Assembly (NCBI RefSeq): GCF_009707385.1
Contig: NZ_CP046115.1
Location: forward strand, 1,240,001-1,304,000
Length of the DNA stretch: 64,000 nt
Source of the DNA: Klebsiella oxytoca
Lineage (GTDB): Bacteria; Pseudomonadota; Gammaproteobacteria; Enterobacterales; Enterobacteriaceae
Reading direction: 5' to 3'
Positions 8,952 to 18,733 of this stretch are shown one piece after another (the stretch's first letter is position 1; each line of letters opens with the position of its first letter). The notes below the pieces were generated by a model. It had not been told where the DNA came from. It saw only the letters and a list, made by a program, of their open reading frames with translations, and did not search any database. Both the position numbers and the translations under genes were made by a program.

Positions 8952-9424
8952 AATATTATCTGATAGCTATGTTTATGGTTGTGGTAAGCATATTAATGGT
9001 AATGGGTAAACCTTCCTCAGAACTGGGCGTTCGCTGTGAGGCTGAAGTGTTACATACCGTTGAAAAGCAAGAAAGTAAACTCACGCTGGATATTATTGCA
9101 TCACTATTTATGATGGAGAACGGCAAGGGTTTCGTGAATCTTTACGGTACCCTGACTGACCAGAAAGAATTATGGCAGGTTAATCGTAAAATCTGGTTTG
9201 ACTGGCGCGATGAGCTGAACGGGAGTCTGTATGATATTATTATTCAACGAGTTGACGTTAAAACGGAAACCGATAAAGCTCCGGAGTCACTGATGGAAAA
9301 GATATATAGCCATCGATTTAACCTGGAAATATTTCGCGTAGGTCAAAATGGTCTCTTTTTGCGCGGCGTTTCGACACCTTTTTTCCTCTGCGTCCGGCAG
9401 AATAAGATGGGAAAAGTGACCTGA
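8936..9424 (+). CDS. FidL-like small membrane protein, partner of the upstream regulator
   Basis: The 162-residue product has one N-terminal membrane segment (about residues 7-24) and a periplasmic remainder with two cysteines (34 and 152) that could form a disulfide. The size, topology and position after a ToxR-like gene match FidL of Salmonella pathogenicity island 3, and the arrangement parallels ToxR-ToxS. It overlaps the upstream gene by 16 bases from ATG 8936; GTG 8948, which overlaps the upstream stop and has GGAGA at 8938-8942, is an equally plausible start. The biochemical role is unknown; stabilising or tuning the regulator is inferred from ToxS. Confidence 0.75.
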   Translation: MEKGVKYYLIAMFMVVVSILMVMGKPSSELGVRCEAEVLHTVEKQESKLTLDIIASLFMMENGKGFVNLYGTLTDQKELWQVNRKIWFDWRDELNGSLYDIIIQRVDVKTETDKAPESLMEKIYSHRFNLEIFRVGQNGLFLRGVSTPFFLCVRQNKMGKVT

Positions 9425-9459
9425 CAGGGTCGGATAACGTTGCTAATCGACTTCTCTGA

Positions 9460-9515
9460 GGGCGCATGGATATCGTCTCATCACCACGAGGTGTTGAGCG
9501 TTTGCGCCCTGTATT
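9460..9515 (+). terminator. Possible terminator after the FidL-like gene
   Basis: GGGCGCA (9460-9466) can pair with TGCGCCC (9503-9509), enclosing a smaller CACC/GGTG hairpin, followed by a T-rich stretch. The loop is long for an intrinsic terminator, so confidence is low. Confidence 0.35.
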
Positions 9516-9543
9516 TTATCTTTTATCCACGGATGGATAATAG

Positions 9544-9915
9544 TTATCGTGCCTGACAGTCAGGGATCTCTTCCAGGGCATAGTAAATCGACAGCCCCAT
9601 TTTTTTGCCTTCCTCAATATCCAGATCCGCGCCGCGCGACTCGCCCGGCAGGCGTAAAATAGCGTCACAGCGGCTAATTAACCGGTGGGCGACGGGGTAG
9701 AGATACGCTTCGCTAATCTCATCGCCAATTTGCGTGGAACCCGCGGCTTTGGCTATGGGCAAAGCCAGCCATTCGCCGACGACCGGAATATGACCTTTTT
9801 TGTACACGCTTAGCGCAACCTGGGCCATGTTGTTCAGGTTAGCTTCGATTAATTCCGGGCGATTCTGGGTACCGCTGCGTACCGGGCCGGCGATCAAAAT
9901 AAGTAACTTCTTCAT
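9544..9915 (-). CDS. DUF4406 protein, nucleoside deoxyribosyltransferase-like fold
   Basis: The 123-residue protein starts MKKLLILIAGPVRSGT and contains SRGADLDIEEGKKMGLSIYY near its C-terminus. These are the two conserved ends of DUF4406 proteins, a Rossmann-like group related to nucleoside 2-deoxyribosyltransferases. No substrate is known to me. The start at 9915 is set by AGAAGG nine bases upstream; the frame continues to 10026 but that extension lacks a ribosome site. The gene is transcribed toward the FidL-like gene and away from a repeat-rich control region. Confidence 0.75.
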   Translation of the reverse strand: MKKLLILIAGPVRSGTQNRPELIEANLNNMAQVALSVYKKGHIPVVGEWLALPIAKAAGSTQIGDEISEAYLYPVAHRLISRCDAILRLPGESRGADLDIEEGKKMGLSIYYALEEIPDCQAR

Positions 9916-10010
9916 TTTTCGGGACCTTCTTGATGCGTTGCAGGTGAATGTGGGGCAATGCAGTTGCGGACATCCTTTCCCGTAACATGCTTTGCCAGTG
10001 CGAAAGCTAA

Positions 10011-10030
10011 TTGCACGAATTTGCACGAAT
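10011..10030. repeat. Tandem 10-bp direct repeat upstream of the DUF4406 gene
   Basis: TTGCACGAAT occurs twice head to tail, one helical turn apart, about 95 bases upstream of the DUF4406 start codon. Such spacing suits a protein binding on one face of the helix, but no known regulator site is recognised. Confidence 0.7.
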
Positions 10031-10035
10031 TGAGC

Positions 10036-10074
10036 GTTTCATGAGAATGAATTGACATTTAATGCTCATGAAAC
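10036..10074. promoter_or_regulatory. Perfect 10-bp inverted repeat, candidate operator
   Basis: GTTTCATGAG (10036-10045) and CTCATGAAAC (10065-10074) are exact inverted copies separated by 19 bases. They lie in the 306-bp gap between sbcC and the DUF4406 gene, next to the tandem 10-mer. A second dyad, ATGCA/TGCAT, lies at 10116-10131. No T tract follows, so an operator is likelier than a terminator. Confidence 0.5.
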
Positions 10075-10221
10075 TGCCTGTTAATTACCGAATTAGAAAG
10101 TGATGTTAACCTATCATGCATATTTGTGCATTATCAAGATAAATCGTGAATTGAGAGCTGAGAGGAGAGTGATGACCCCCTGTCGGGAGGAGGCCATCAG
10201 GGATGAAACGGATGAAGAAAG

Positions 10222-13200
10222 TTACTCAACGGCGAAGGTTTTATCCAGGCGGCTATAGCCCAGTCCATTGATTTTCTTGACTTTAATTTGTACCGGAATG
10301 CGCTCTTTCATCGCCTCTACGTGACTGATGACGCCAATGATTTTGCCGCTGGCGTTAAGCGCGTCCAGCGCGTCCAGCGCGGTATCGAGGGTTTCGCTAT
10401 CCAGCGTGCCGAAACCCTCGTCGAGAAACAGAGAGTCTATCCGCGTTTTATGGCTGACCAGGTCGGAGAGCGCCAGCGCCAGGGCGAGACTCACGAGGAA
10501 GCTCTCGCCGCCGGAAAGCGTTCTGGTGTCGCGCACCGCATCCGCCTGCCAGGTATCAACCACCTCCAGCTCCAGCGCTTCGCTGGCTTTACGCTGCAAC
10601 AGGTAGCGACCGTGCAGGCGGTTAAGCTGATGGTTGGCCAGCCACACCAGATTATCCAGCGTCAGGCCCTGGGCAAACTTACGGAATTTGTCGCCTTCTT
10701 TGGAGCCGATAAGCGAGTTCAGCCACCCCCAGTCCTCCACCTCCTGAGCGGCGCGTTCTGTCTGCTGACGTAGCGACTGCTGGCGCTGCTGGTTTTCGGC
10801 ATTCTGCTTCAGCTGCTGACGAATCTCTCCCTGACGGGCGCTATTTTCCCGCAGCAGGGACGCCAGTTTCTGTAGCTTTTCTTGTACCTGCTCAAGGGGT
10901 TGGCTGATGTCTGTCTCTGCCGGAGGCTGATGGCTATGATTAGCCAGCGCTTCCCGGGCCCGCAGCGCCAGCGCCTGATTTTGCTGTAGCGTGTTTTCCA
11001 GCGTTTGCTTCAGGCTTTCAAGGCGCTGGCGCGTCTCTTCATCAAGCAGCGCGGCGAGAAACGCCTGCCTGTCGGCGAACGGGCTTGCTGCCAGCGCGGC
11101 GCTGAACTGGGCTTCGGTTTCGAGCAACTGAGCCTGCTGCTGGTTCTCCTGCTGTCCCAGGGTATGCCACTGGCTTTCGAGCGCCAGACAGTCGTCGTGC
11201 ACCCGGCGCCAGCCCTCCAGCGATGCAGGTTCCGCGGGCAAATTCGTTTCCGGTAAGGATTCCAGCAGCGGGGCTAACTGTTGAATCTGCTCCTGAAGGG
11301 CGAGCAGTTCGGTCTGTTTAGCTTGCCAGCCGCGGGTCTCATCTTCCCGCTGCGCCAGCCACTCTGCGGCCCGATCGGCTATCGGTAAGTTCAGCTCAAA
11401 TGCGACCAGTTCCGCGGTCAGCGCGGTGTTGCGCTGTTCTTGTTCTTGCTGGAGCTGCTGAAACTGCTGCTGGCACTCCTGTTGCTGAGCCTGCCAGGCT
11501 AAACGCTGTTGATGCTGATAGAGCTGCTGTTCATGTTCATGCTGCGCGTTTAGCCACCCCTGGACATCATCTTCAGGTTGAAGGCGGATATTTAAACCGT
11601 TAATCGTTTCCTGCCAGCGCGATGTAAGTGCTTGCTCCTGCTGGAGAATAGATGCTCTCTCGGCGGCCTCTTTTTGCCGCAGCTTAAGAAGCGCGTCCAG
11701 CTCGCCGCGCACCAGCGCTCCGGCCTCCGCCAGCTGTTTAACCTCGCGCTCGAGGCTATCGCGCCGCGCCTGATTCACGCCGGGCACCAGAGCCTGATAC
11801 TCGGCGACGGCCGGATGTTGTGCAGATCCGCACAGCGGACAGGGCGAGCCGGGCTGCAGGCGGGCTCGTTCCGCCTCAAGGCCAGCGATGCGCGCCTCCA
11901 TTTCACACAGGGCTCTGACATCGCTGAACTGCTGGTTCTTCTCTTTGTAGGCCTGGCGGCGCTGAGCCAGCGTGGCTTCCAGTTTCTCCTGCTCCAGCTT
12001 ACTGGCCTGTTCGGCGGCATTAAGCTGCAATAATCGCTGGCCCAGCGGCTGCAGTTGACCATGCAGGGTAGAGAGCTGTTGACGCAGAGCGCGAGCTGCA
12101 GCGTGCTGTGCCAGCCCGGCGCTTACCTGGTCAGCGTTCAACGTCAGCGCTTCAGGAGGCAGTTCGGCCAGCCTGCGGCTGGTGTCCGTCAGACGCTGTT
12201 GCAGAACCGATAGCTGTTGCGTATCGCGAGCCTGCTGCTGGAAAGCGGCCCGCCAGCCCGCCAGCGCATTGCCCCATCGCTGATAGCGGTCGTGCTCTTT
12301 TAGCCACGCGGAAAGCGTTCGCTGATGATTAGACAGCTGCTCTGACTGCCGCTGGGCGGCAAGGCGAATACCCGCCCGCAGCCGTAATCTCTCATGTAAG
12401 CGAGTATTTACTTCTTCTCTCTGACGACGGGTCTGCGCCAGAGCGGTGGTCTGCTCCTGAAGACGCAGCCACTGCGGGCGCAGGCGTTCTGCGGGCTGCG
12501 CATTCAGCAGTACGGAAAGCTGCGGTTGCGCCTGTTCGAGCGCAGACTGCGCCTCGCGTAGCGCGGCTTGAGCCTGCCTCTCTTCAGCGGTGAGTTCTTC
12601 ACGGCGTGTCAGCCACTGACGGGCGATTTGCAGATGAGTTTGTTCGCTAAGATGCTGTTTTTCTTCATTAGTGAGCGCTTGCAAACTTTGCTGGAGCGCC
12701 TGCTGCTGTTCATCGCTCAGTAGCACAACGCCGGATGCCTGCGCCTGAATTTTTTCCAGCTCGACGCGGGCCTGCTTATGTTTTTCAAAGACCTGAGCGG
12801 AAATCTGACCGTAAATTTCGGTGCCGGTCAGTTCTTCCAACAGCTCGGCGCGCTCTTTCGGTTTGGCATTCAGGAAGGCGGCGAACTGCCCCTGTGACAG
12901 CAGCATAGAGCGGGTGAAGCGGCCGTAGTCCAGTCCGGTGAGCGAAGCGGTCATTTCCAGCTTATCTTTGACCTTATCGGCGAGGATTTTGCCGTCTTCG
13001 CAGCGCGCCAGTTCGACGCGCGGTACCTGCAGGTTGCCGTCCGGCTGGTTCCGCGCCCGATTCTGACTCCAGAACGCACGGTAGGCGGTGCCTTTTACCT
13101 CAAATTCCACTTCGGCGAGGCATTCGGCGGTGTCGCGGGTCATCAGATCGTTCTGCGATTGCGACACGCTGCTCAGGCGCGGCGTTTCGTGATACAGCGC

Positions 13201-13356
13201 GAGGCAGATGGCATCCAGCAGCGTGGTTTTTCCGGCGCCGGTTGGCCCGGTGATAGCGAACAGCCCGTTGCTGGCGAACGGCTCGGCGGTGAAATCGATT
13301 TTCCACTCGCCTTTTAATGAATTGAGGTTTTTCAGGCGTAAGCTCAGGATTTTCAC
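10222..13356 (-). CDS. sbcC: SbcC, ATPase subunit of the SbcCD nuclease
   Basis: SbcC with SbcD forms the Rad50/Mre11-type nuclease that opens DNA hairpins and removes protein-blocked ends. The 1044-residue product has an N-terminal Walker A (GPTGAGKTT, about residue 38), two long coiled-coil arms rich in Gln, Glu and Leu, and a zinc hook CPLCG near residue 505. The C-terminal ABC signature LSGGESF and Walker [12 protein letters not shown] follow. The length is near that of E. coli (1048). It overlaps the sbcD stop by four bases, so the two genes are translationally coupled. Confidence 0.97.
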   Translation of the reverse strand: MKILSLRLKNLNSLKGEWKIDFTAEPFASNGLFAITGPTGAGKTTLLDAICLALYHETPRLSSVSQSQNDLMTRDTAECLAEVEFEVKGTAYRAFWSQNRARNQPDGNLQVPRVELARCEDGKILADKVKDKLEMTASLTGLDYGRFTRSMLLSQGQFAAFLNAKPKERAELLEELTGTEIYGQISAQVFEKHKQARVELEKIQAQASGVVLLSDEQQQALQQSLQALTNEEKQHLSEQTHLQIARQWLTRREELTAEERQAQAALREAQSALEQAQPQLSVLLNAQPAERLRPQWLRLQEQTTALAQTRRQREEVNTRLHERLRLRAGIRLAAQRQSEQLSNHQRTLSAWLKEHDRYQRWGNALAGWRAAFQQQARDTQQLSVLQQRLTDTSRRLAELPPEALTLNADQVSAGLAQHAAARALRQQLSTLHGQLQPLGQRLLQLNAAEQASKLEQEKLEATLAQRRQAYKEKNQQFSDVRALCEMEARIAGLEAERARLQPGSPCPLCGSAQHPAVAEYQALVPGVNQARRDSLEREVKQLAEAGALVRGELDALLKLRQKEAAERASILQQEQALTSRWQETINGLNIRLQPEDDVQGWLNAQHEHEQQLYQHQQRLAWQAQQQECQQQFQQLQQEQEQRNTALTAELVAFELNLPIADRAAEWLAQREDETRGWQAKQTELLALQEQIQQLAPLLESLPETNLPAEPASLEGWRRVHDDCLALESQWHTLGQQENQQQAQLLETEAQFSAALAASPFADRQAFLAALLDEETRQRLESLKQTLENTLQQNQALALRAREALANHSHQPPAETDISQPLEQVQEKLQKLASLLRENSARQGEIRQQLKQNAENQQRQQSLRQQTERAAQEVEDWGWLNSLIGSKEGDKFRKFAQGLTLDNLVWLANHQLNRLHGRYLLQRKASEALELEVVDTWQADAVRDTRTLSGGESFLVSLALALALSDLVSHKTRIDSLFLDEGFGTLDSETLDTALDALDALNASGKIIGVISHVEAMKERIPVQIKVKKINGLGYSRLDKTFAVE

Positions 13357-14555
13357 AGGTGTTCCTCACCGTTCAGACTATGCAGCGTTTCATTAAACAG
13401 CTGTTCCAGGCGCTGCTGCTGCGCCGCTTCCAGGGTTTCCAGCGCCAGGCGACGGGCGAATACGTCCTCTACCTGCAGTTCGCTGAGGGTCTCCCGCTTT
13501 TCACCCGCCAGTATGCGCTCGCGCTGGGCGCGACTGCGGCGCACCAGCAGCACCTCTACCGGCAGCGTTTCGGTCTGCGCCTGAATTTTGCGCGGGATAT
13601 CATGCAAATATTCGTCGCTGGTGATTTCAATATCGACCCAGACGGCGGGTTGCTGATGATTGTCACGCCATTGGTTTAACTGCTCGCTAATGCTGGCAAA
13701 ATCGCCTTTTAGTACCGCCAGCGGCTGGGTAATGGGGACGATGAGCGGCGTGACGTCCGTCAGGCGGCCAGCGCTGAAGGTCACCAGGTTTACGCTTTTA
13801 TTTTTCCCGGTTTCATCAAAACTGAGCGGAATGGGGGAGCCGCTGTAGCGAATATGCTCGCAGCCGCCCACAATCTGCGCCCGATGGATATGGCCGAGCG
13901 CGATATAGTCGGCGGGAGGAAAGCGATTAGCCGGGAAGGCGTCGAGAGTACCGATATAGATTTCGCGAACCGCGTCGCTTTTACTGGCGCCGACGGTAGT
14001 CAAATGGCCGCTGGCGATAATCGGCAGCGGTCGGTCGCCGCGCAGCTCGCAGGCCTGCTGGTACTGCTGCTGGTAATAGTCGCTGATGGCGCTGAGGAGC
14101 TGCTGCTGCTTTTCGCCGCTGGAGTGCCCGGCCTGGCTGCTCACCAGCTCACGGGGGCGCAGAAACGGTACCGGACAGAAAATCGCCCCGGGCGAACCAT
14201 CGCGTAGCGGAAGAATAAAGGGCGCGTGACCGGCATTAGCCACCACCGTTGTTTTCAGGAACGCCAGAATGTCTCGCGACTCATTGAGGGTAGCTACCGA
14301 ATCATGATTTCCCGCCAGCACCACCAGCTGACAGCCGGTCTGCTGTAGCTGTACGACAAAGCGGTTATACAGCTCGCGCGCGTAGCTCGGCGGTGAGCCG
14401 GTATCAAAAATATCGCCGGCGACAATAATGGCATCAACGTCATGCTCCTGCGCGCTGGCCAGCAGCCAGTCGAGAAACGCCTGGTGTTCGGCGGCACGGC
14501 TTTTGCTGTAAAAATTCTGGCCAAGATGCCAGTCAGACGTGTGAAGGATGCGCAT
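13353..14555 (-). CDS. sbcD: SbcD, nuclease subunit of SbcCD
   Basis: SbcD is the Mre11-type Mn-dependent nuclease subunit. The 400-residue product begins [13 protein letters not shown] and shows the phosphoesterase motifs DWHLG, GDIFD, GNHD and, further on, GHIH. I place the start at 14555 because it yields the E. coli length of 400 and the motif-bearing N-terminus; the frame runs 53 codons further upstream through repeat-like DNA without a ribosome site. It is transcribed ahead of sbcC and is divergent from phoB. Confidence 0.96.
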   Translation of the reverse strand: MRILHTSDWHLGQNFYSKSRAAEHQAFLDWLLASAQEHDVDAIIVAGDIFDTGSPPSYARELYNRFVVQLQQTGCQLVVLAGNHDSVATLNESRDILAFLKTTVVANAGHAPFILPLRDGSPGAIFCPVPFLRPRELVSSQAGHSSGEKQQQLLSAISDYYQQQYQQACELRGDRPLPIIASGHLTTVGASKSDAVREIYIGTLDAFPANRFPPADYIALGHIHRAQIVGGCEHIRYSGSPIPLSFDETGKNKSVNLVTFSAGRLTDVTPLIVPITQPLAVLKGDFASISEQLNQWRDNHQQPAVWVDIEITSDEYLHDIPRKIQAQTETLPVEVLLVRRSRAQRERILAGEKRETLSELQVEDVFARRLALETLEAAQQQRLEQLFNETLHSLNGEEHL

Positions 14556-14588
14556 AATCGTCCCATAGAGAAAAGCAGAAACGGCATT

Positions 14589-14716
14589 ATATACCCTAAA
14601 TAATTTGAGTTGCAGGACAGGACACGCCTTGAACAGGCCCCTTGGGGGCGAGGCCGATGGATGGGCCGCGTAATTCGCAGCCAACGCACAAGCAACTTGA
14701 AGTATGGCGGGCATAA
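14589..14716. repeat. Imperfect palindromic intergenic element between sbcD and phoB
   Basis: The left end (TATACCCTAAATAATTTGAG, then TTGCAGG) and the right end (GCAACTTGAAGTATGGCGGG, then CATAA) are imperfect inverted copies about 130 bases apart. The ends resemble, from memory, a non-coding repeat family scattered through Klebsiella, Enterobacter and Serratia chromosomes. No open reading frame of interest lies inside. It sits upstream of the sbcD promoter region and does not touch the pho box. Confidence 0.6.
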
Positions 14717-14784
14717 CACCGCCCTCCGATGCGTTAAGTCCGTGTCACAATTCGAAATCCGCGTTCATCTGGCGGTCATGTTTT

Positions 14785-14815
14785 TCATAAATCTGTCATA
14801 AATCTGACGCATAAT
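14785..14815 (+). promoter_or_regulatory. Pho box and -10 region of phoB
   Basis: TCATAAATCTG is repeated exactly in tandem (14785-14795 and 14796-14806). This is the 11-base direct-repeat layout of PhoB binding sites and matches the pho box before E. coli phoB. A -10-like CATAAT follows at 14810-14815. PhoB autoregulation under phosphate starvation follows from established knowledge of this promoter. Confidence 0.9.
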
Positions 14816-14860
14816 GGCCGCGCACTTCTATACTGATGGCTAAAAAATACAGGGTAAATA

Positions 14861-15550
14861 ATGGCGAGAAGAATTCTGGTCGTTGAAGATGAAGCTCCAA
14901 TCCGCGAAATAGTTTGCTTTGTTCTGGAGCAAAACGGCTTTCAGCCCGTCGAGGCGGAAGATTTTGACAGCGCGGTCAATCAGCTCAATGAACCCTGGCC
15001 TGATTTGATCCTCCTTGACTGGATGCTGCCGGGTGGGTCGGGTCTGCAGTTTATTAAACAGCTCAAGCGTGAAGCGATGACCCGCGAGATTCCGGTGGTG
15101 ATGCTGACCGCCCGCGGTGAAGAGGAAGATCGCGTTCGCGGCCTGGAGACCGGCGCGGATGATTACATCACTAAGCCATTTTCGCCAAAAGAGCTGGTCG
15201 CGCGAATTAAAGCCGTGATGCGGCGCATTTCGCCAATGGCGGTAGAAGAGGTGATTGAGATGCAGGGACTGAGCCTCGACCCTTCTTCGCATCGCGTCAT
15301 GACCGGCGAAAATCCGCTGGATATGGGGCCGACGGAATTTAAATTATTACACTTCTTCATGACGCACCCGGAACGAGTCTATAGCCGCGAGCAGCTGCTG
15401 AATCACGTCTGGGGAACTAACGTATATGTAGAAGACAGAACGGTGGACGTGCATATTCGTCGTCTGCGTAAAGCGCTGGAACATAGCGGCCATGACCGGA
15501 TGGTACAAACGGTTCGCGGTACGGGATATCGTTTCTCCGCCCGTTTCTGA
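14861..15550 (+). CDS. phoB: PhoB, phosphate-regulon response regulator
   Basis: PhoB activates phosphate-starvation genes when phosphorylated by PhoR. The 229-residue protein has a receiver domain with the acidic pair E9/D10, phosphoacceptor D53 in LLDWMLP and K105 in TKPF. A C-terminal winged-helix domain ([15 protein letters not shown], then VRGTGYRF) follows. Length and sequence match E. coli PhoB. It is followed by phoR after 21 bases. Confidence 0.98.
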   Translation: MARRILVVEDEAPIREIVCFVLEQNGFQPVEAEDFDSAVNQLNEPWPDLILLDWMLPGGSGLQFIKQLKREAMTREIPVVMLTARGEEEDRVRGLETGADDYITKPFSPKELVARIKAVMRRISPMAVEEVIEMQGLSLDPSSHRVMTGENPLDMGPTEFKLLHFFMTHPERVYSREQLLNHVWGTNVYVEDRTVDVHIRRLRKALEHSGHDRMVQTVRGTGYRFSARF

Positions 15551-15571
15551 ATGTTGACAGGAGTGTGAACC

Positions 15572-16861
15572 GTGCTGGAACGGCTGTCATGGAAAAGGCT
15601 GGCGCTTGAGCTTTTCTTGTGTTGTATCCCGGCCCTGATCCTCGGGGCGTTTTTAGGTCACCTGCCGTGGTTTCTGCTGGCGGCGGTGACCGGTCTGCTT
15701 ATCTGGCATTTCTGGAATTTGATGCGCCTGTCGTGGTGGCTGTGGGTTGACCGCAGTATGACGCCGCCGCCGGGCAGCGGCAGCTGGGAACCCCTCTTGT
15801 ACGGTCTGCACCAGATGCAGATGCGTAATAAAAAGCGCCGTCGTGAGCTGGGCAGTTTGATCAAACGCTTTCGCAGCGGGGCGGAGTCTCTGCCGGATGC
15901 GGTGGTGTTGACCACCGAAGAAGGCGTCATGTTCTGGTGTAATGGCCTTGCCCAGCAGATCCTTAATCTGCGCTGGCCGGACGATAACGGGCAGAATATC
16001 CTTAACCTTCTACGCTATCCGGAATTTGCTAATTACCTCAAAGCTAAAGATTTCTCTAAACCGCTAAATCTGGTGCTCAATAACGGTCGCCATCTGGAGA
16101 TTCGCGTGATGCCCTACAGCGACAAACAGCTGCTGATGGTGGCGCGCGATGTTACCCAGATGCATCAGCTTGAGGGCGCTCGGCGCAACTTTTTTGCCAA
16201 CGTCAGCCATGAACTGCGAACCCCGCTGACGGTGCTGCAGGGATACCTGGAGATGATGCAGGAGGCGGTTCTGGAAGGCGCGACGCGTGAAAAAGCGTTG
16301 CACACCATGCGCGAGCAGACCCAGCGGATGGAAGGCCTGGTGAAACAGCTGCTGACGCTGTCGCGGATTGAAGCCGCACCGGCTCTGGCAATGAATGACA
16401 AAATTGATGTTCCGATGATGCTGCGGGTCGTCGAGCGCGAAGCGCAAACGCTGAGCCAGCAGCAGCACGTCCTGCATTTTTCGGTGGATGAGTCGTTAAA
16501 AGTGCTGGGGAATGAAGAACAGCTGCGCAGCGCCATTTCCAACCTGGTGTATAACGCGATCAACCATACGCCGCCGGGAACGGAAATTACCGTGAGCTGG
16601 CAGCGGGCGCCGCACGGCGCGCTGTTTAGCGTTGAGGATAACGGACCGGGGATCGCGCCGGAGCACATTCCGCGCCTGACGGAGCGTTTCTATCGGGTCG
16701 ATAAAGCACGATCCAGGCAAACCGGCGGCAGCGGGCTGGGGCTGGCGATTGTCAAACATGCCGTTAGCCACCATGACAGCCGTCTTGAGATCGCGAGTAC
16801 GCCGGGTAAAGGTACCCGTTTTAGCTTTCTGCTACCGGAACGTTTGATTGCCAAAAATTGA
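15572..16861 (+). CDS. phoR: PhoR, phosphate-regulon sensor kinase
   Basis: PhoR is the inner-membrane histidine kinase and phosphatase partner of PhoB. The 429-residue product has two N-terminal membrane segments (about residues 10-55), a PAS-type region (about 95-200), the phosphoacceptor H213 in NVSHELRTP, and ATPase boxes ([26 protein letters not shown]). Translation starts at GTG 15572 behind ACAGGAG. E. coli PhoR is 431 residues. Confidence 0.97.
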   Translation: MLERLSWKRLALELFLCCIPALILGAFLGHLPWFLLAAVTGLLIWHFWNLMRLSWWLWVDRSMTPPPGSGSWEPLLYGLHQMQMRNKKRRRELGSLIKRFRSGAESLPDAVVLTTEEGVMFWCNGLAQQILNLRWPDDNGQNILNLLRYPEFANYLKAKDFSKPLNLVLNNGRHLEIRVMPYSDKQLLMVARDVTQMHQLEGARRNFFANVSHELRTPLTVLQGYLEMMQEAVLEGATREKALHTMREQTQRMEGLVKQLLTLSRIEAAPALAMNDKIDVPMMLRVVEREAQTLSQQQHVLHFSVDESLKVLGNEEQLRSAISNLVYNAINHTPPGTEITVSWQRAPHGALFSVEDNGPGIAPEHIPRLTERFYRVDKARSRQTGGSGLGLAIVKHAVSHHDSRLEIASTPGKGTRFSFLLPERLIAKN

Positions 16862-16893
16862 CCCCTGATACGTGGGTGTCAGCTTTACTTGCC

Positions 16894-16920
16894 AATGACC
16901 AGCTTCGGCTGGTCATTTTC
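16894..16920 (+). terminator. Terminator after phoR
   Basis: AATGACCAGC and GCTGGTCATT form a perfect 10-bp stem capped by a TTCG tetraloop and followed by a T-rich stretch. Confidence 0.85.
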
Positions 16921-17279
16921 GTTTGCTGTTAAATCGAAGCTGCGTAATTAACGAACGTTAGCTGCTTTTTTGTTCGCATGATAAGCCAGAGGTTTTCCAT
17001 CAATCAGGTAAATAATTCTACTTATAAAAATAGAGTTAGCATAATCATCTGCTTTTGCGATCCCTCCTTGCTTTAAAACGTTATAAGCGTTTAAATTGCC
17101 CGCCTACGGTCGCAGACAGACTGTTTTTGCGTGGTAATTCAAAAAACAATTCTTTTCCACGCCGCTTTGGGAGCATATCCCGCTGAGTTTAATGATAATG
17201 GCCGCTGTATCATCCCCAGGGGAAAGGCGCGGTATTAATCCGTTTTTACAACACCACATCCACAGGCTGTAATGAATTT
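16921..17279. other. Long leader and promoter region of brnQ
   Basis: About 360 bases without a credible gene. An inverted repeat GCGTGG/CCACGC (17129-17134 with 17157-17162) brackets an A/T-rich spacer. The part just before brnQ could be a structured leader. I recognise no known riboswitch or regulator site. Confidence 0.4.
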
Positions 17280-18599
17280 ATGACCCATCAGTTAAAATCT
17301 CGCGACATCATTGCGTTGGGCTTTATGACCTTCGCGCTGTTCGTCGGTGCAGGCAATATTATCTTTCCGCCGATGGTTGGCTTACAGGCCGGCGAACACG
17401 TCTGGACCGCGGCTATTGGCTTTCTGATTACCGCCGTGGGTCTGCCGGTGCTAACGGTTGTGGCGCTGGCGAAAGTCGGCGGCGGCGTAGAGAGCCTGAG
17501 CACGCCGATTGGTAAAGTTGCCGGTATCCTGCTGGCGGTGGTTTGCTATCTCGCCGTTGGGCCTCTGTTCGCCACGCCGCGCACCGCCACCGTCTCTTTT
17601 GAAGTAGGGATTGCCCCGCTGACCGGCGACGGTCCGCTGCCGCTGCTGATTTACAGCGTTATCTATTTTGCGCTGGTGATCCTCGTTTCGCTCTATCCGG
17701 GTAAGCTGCTGGACACCGTAGGGAATTTCCTCGCGCCGCTGAAAATTATCGCCCTGATTATTCTTGCCATTGCGGCGATCGTCTGGCCCGCCGGTCCGCT
17801 GAGCTATGCCATGGAAGCCTACCGCACCGCGCCGTTCTCCAACGGTTTCGTCAACGGCTATCTGACTATGGACACCCTTGGGGCGATGGTCTTTGGTATC
17901 GTGATTGTCAACGCCGCGCGTTCCCGCGGGGTCACTGAAGCTCGTCTGCTGACCCGCTACACCGTCTGGGCTGGCCTGATGGCCGGCGTGGGCCTGACGC
18001 TGCTGTACCTGGCGCTGTTCCGTTTAGGTTCGGACAGCGGCACGCTGGTTGAGCAATCCGCTAACGGCGCGGCGATTCTGCACGCTTACGTCCAGCATAC
18101 TTTCGGCGGTGCGGGAAGCTTTATGCTGGCGGCGCTGATCTTTATCGCCTGTCTGGTGACGGCGGTAGGTTTAACCTGCGCCTGCGCTGAGTTCTTTGCC
18201 CAGTATCTGCCGTTCTCCTATCGTACGCTGGTCTTTATTCTTGGCCTGTTCTCGATGGCGGTCTCCAACCTCGGTCTGAGCCATCTGATTCAGATTTCAA
18301 TTCCGGTGCTGACGGCTATCTATCCGCCGTGTATCGCACTGGTGGTATTAAGCTTTACCCGCGGTTGGTGGCATAATTCGTCCCGCGTTATCGCCCCGGC
18401 AATGTTTATCAGCCTGATGTTTGGTATCATTGACGGCATTAAGGCGTCGGCGTTTGCCGAAATTATGCCGTCCTGGACCGCGCGTCTGCCGCTGGCAGAG
18501 CAGGGGCTGGCCTGGCTGATGCCAACCGCCGTGATGGTGATTCTGGCCGTTATCTGGGATCGCGCGGCAGGGCGGCAGGTGACATCCAGCGCGCATTAA
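17280..18599 (+). CDS. brnQ: BrnQ, branched-chain amino acid transporter (LIV-II)
   Basis: BrnQ is an inner-membrane cation-coupled carrier for leucine, isoleucine and valine. The 439-residue protein is almost entirely hydrophobic with about 12 predicted membrane segments. It begins [20 protein letters not shown] with the family motif GAGNIIFPP at about residues 23-31, and ends GRQVTSSAH, at the same length as E. coli BrnQ. It is followed by its own terminator and then proY. Confidence 0.97.
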   Translation: MTHQLKSRDIIALGFMTFALFVGAGNIIFPPMVGLQAGEHVWTAAIGFLITAVGLPVLTVVALAKVGGGVESLSTPIGKVAGILLAVVCYLAVGPLFATPRTATVSFEVGIAPLTGDGPLPLLIYSVIYFALVILVSLYPGKLLDTVGNFLAPLKIIALIILAIAAIVWPAGPLSYAMEAYRTAPFSNGFVNGYLTMDTLGAMVFGIVIVNAARSRGVTEARLLTRYTVWAGLMAGVGLTLLYLALFRLGSDSGTLVEQSANGAAILHAYVQHTFGGAGSFMLAALIFIACLVTAVGLTCACAEFFAQYLPFSYRTLVFILGLFSMAVSNLGLSHLIQISIPVLTAIYPPCIALVVLSFTRGWWHNSSRVIAPAMFISLMFGIIDGIKASAFAEIMPSWTARLPLAEQGLAWLMPTAVMVILAVIWDRAAGRQVTSSAH

Positions 18600-18621
18600 C
18601 CGACGTTTTAAACTGGTGTTT

Positions 18622-18652
18622 AACCACGGGACTTCAGGTTCCGTGGTTTTTT
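18622..18652 (+). terminator. Terminator after brnQ
   Basis: AACCACGGGAC pairs with GTTCCGTGGTT (one G-T pair) around a five-base loop, followed by a run of T. A clear Rho-independent terminator. Confidence 0.85.
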
Positions 18653-18712
18653 GTTTTATTGGTCATGCTCCTTTGGACACTGCTCCCGCGATGGTCAGAG
18701 GAGAAAAACGGC

Positions 18713-18733
18713 ATGGAACACGATGGAAAGTAG
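18713..18733 (+). other. Six-codon mini-ORF overlapping the proY start
   Basis: ATG 18713 opens MEHDGK followed by TAG at 18731-18733. It has the best-placed ribosome site here, AGAGGAGA at 18697-18704, eight bases upstream. The proY ATG (18723) lies inside it in another frame, 18 bases past that site, which is too far for normal initiation. Termination-reinitiation or a leader function is possible; it may also be chance. Confidence 0.4.
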
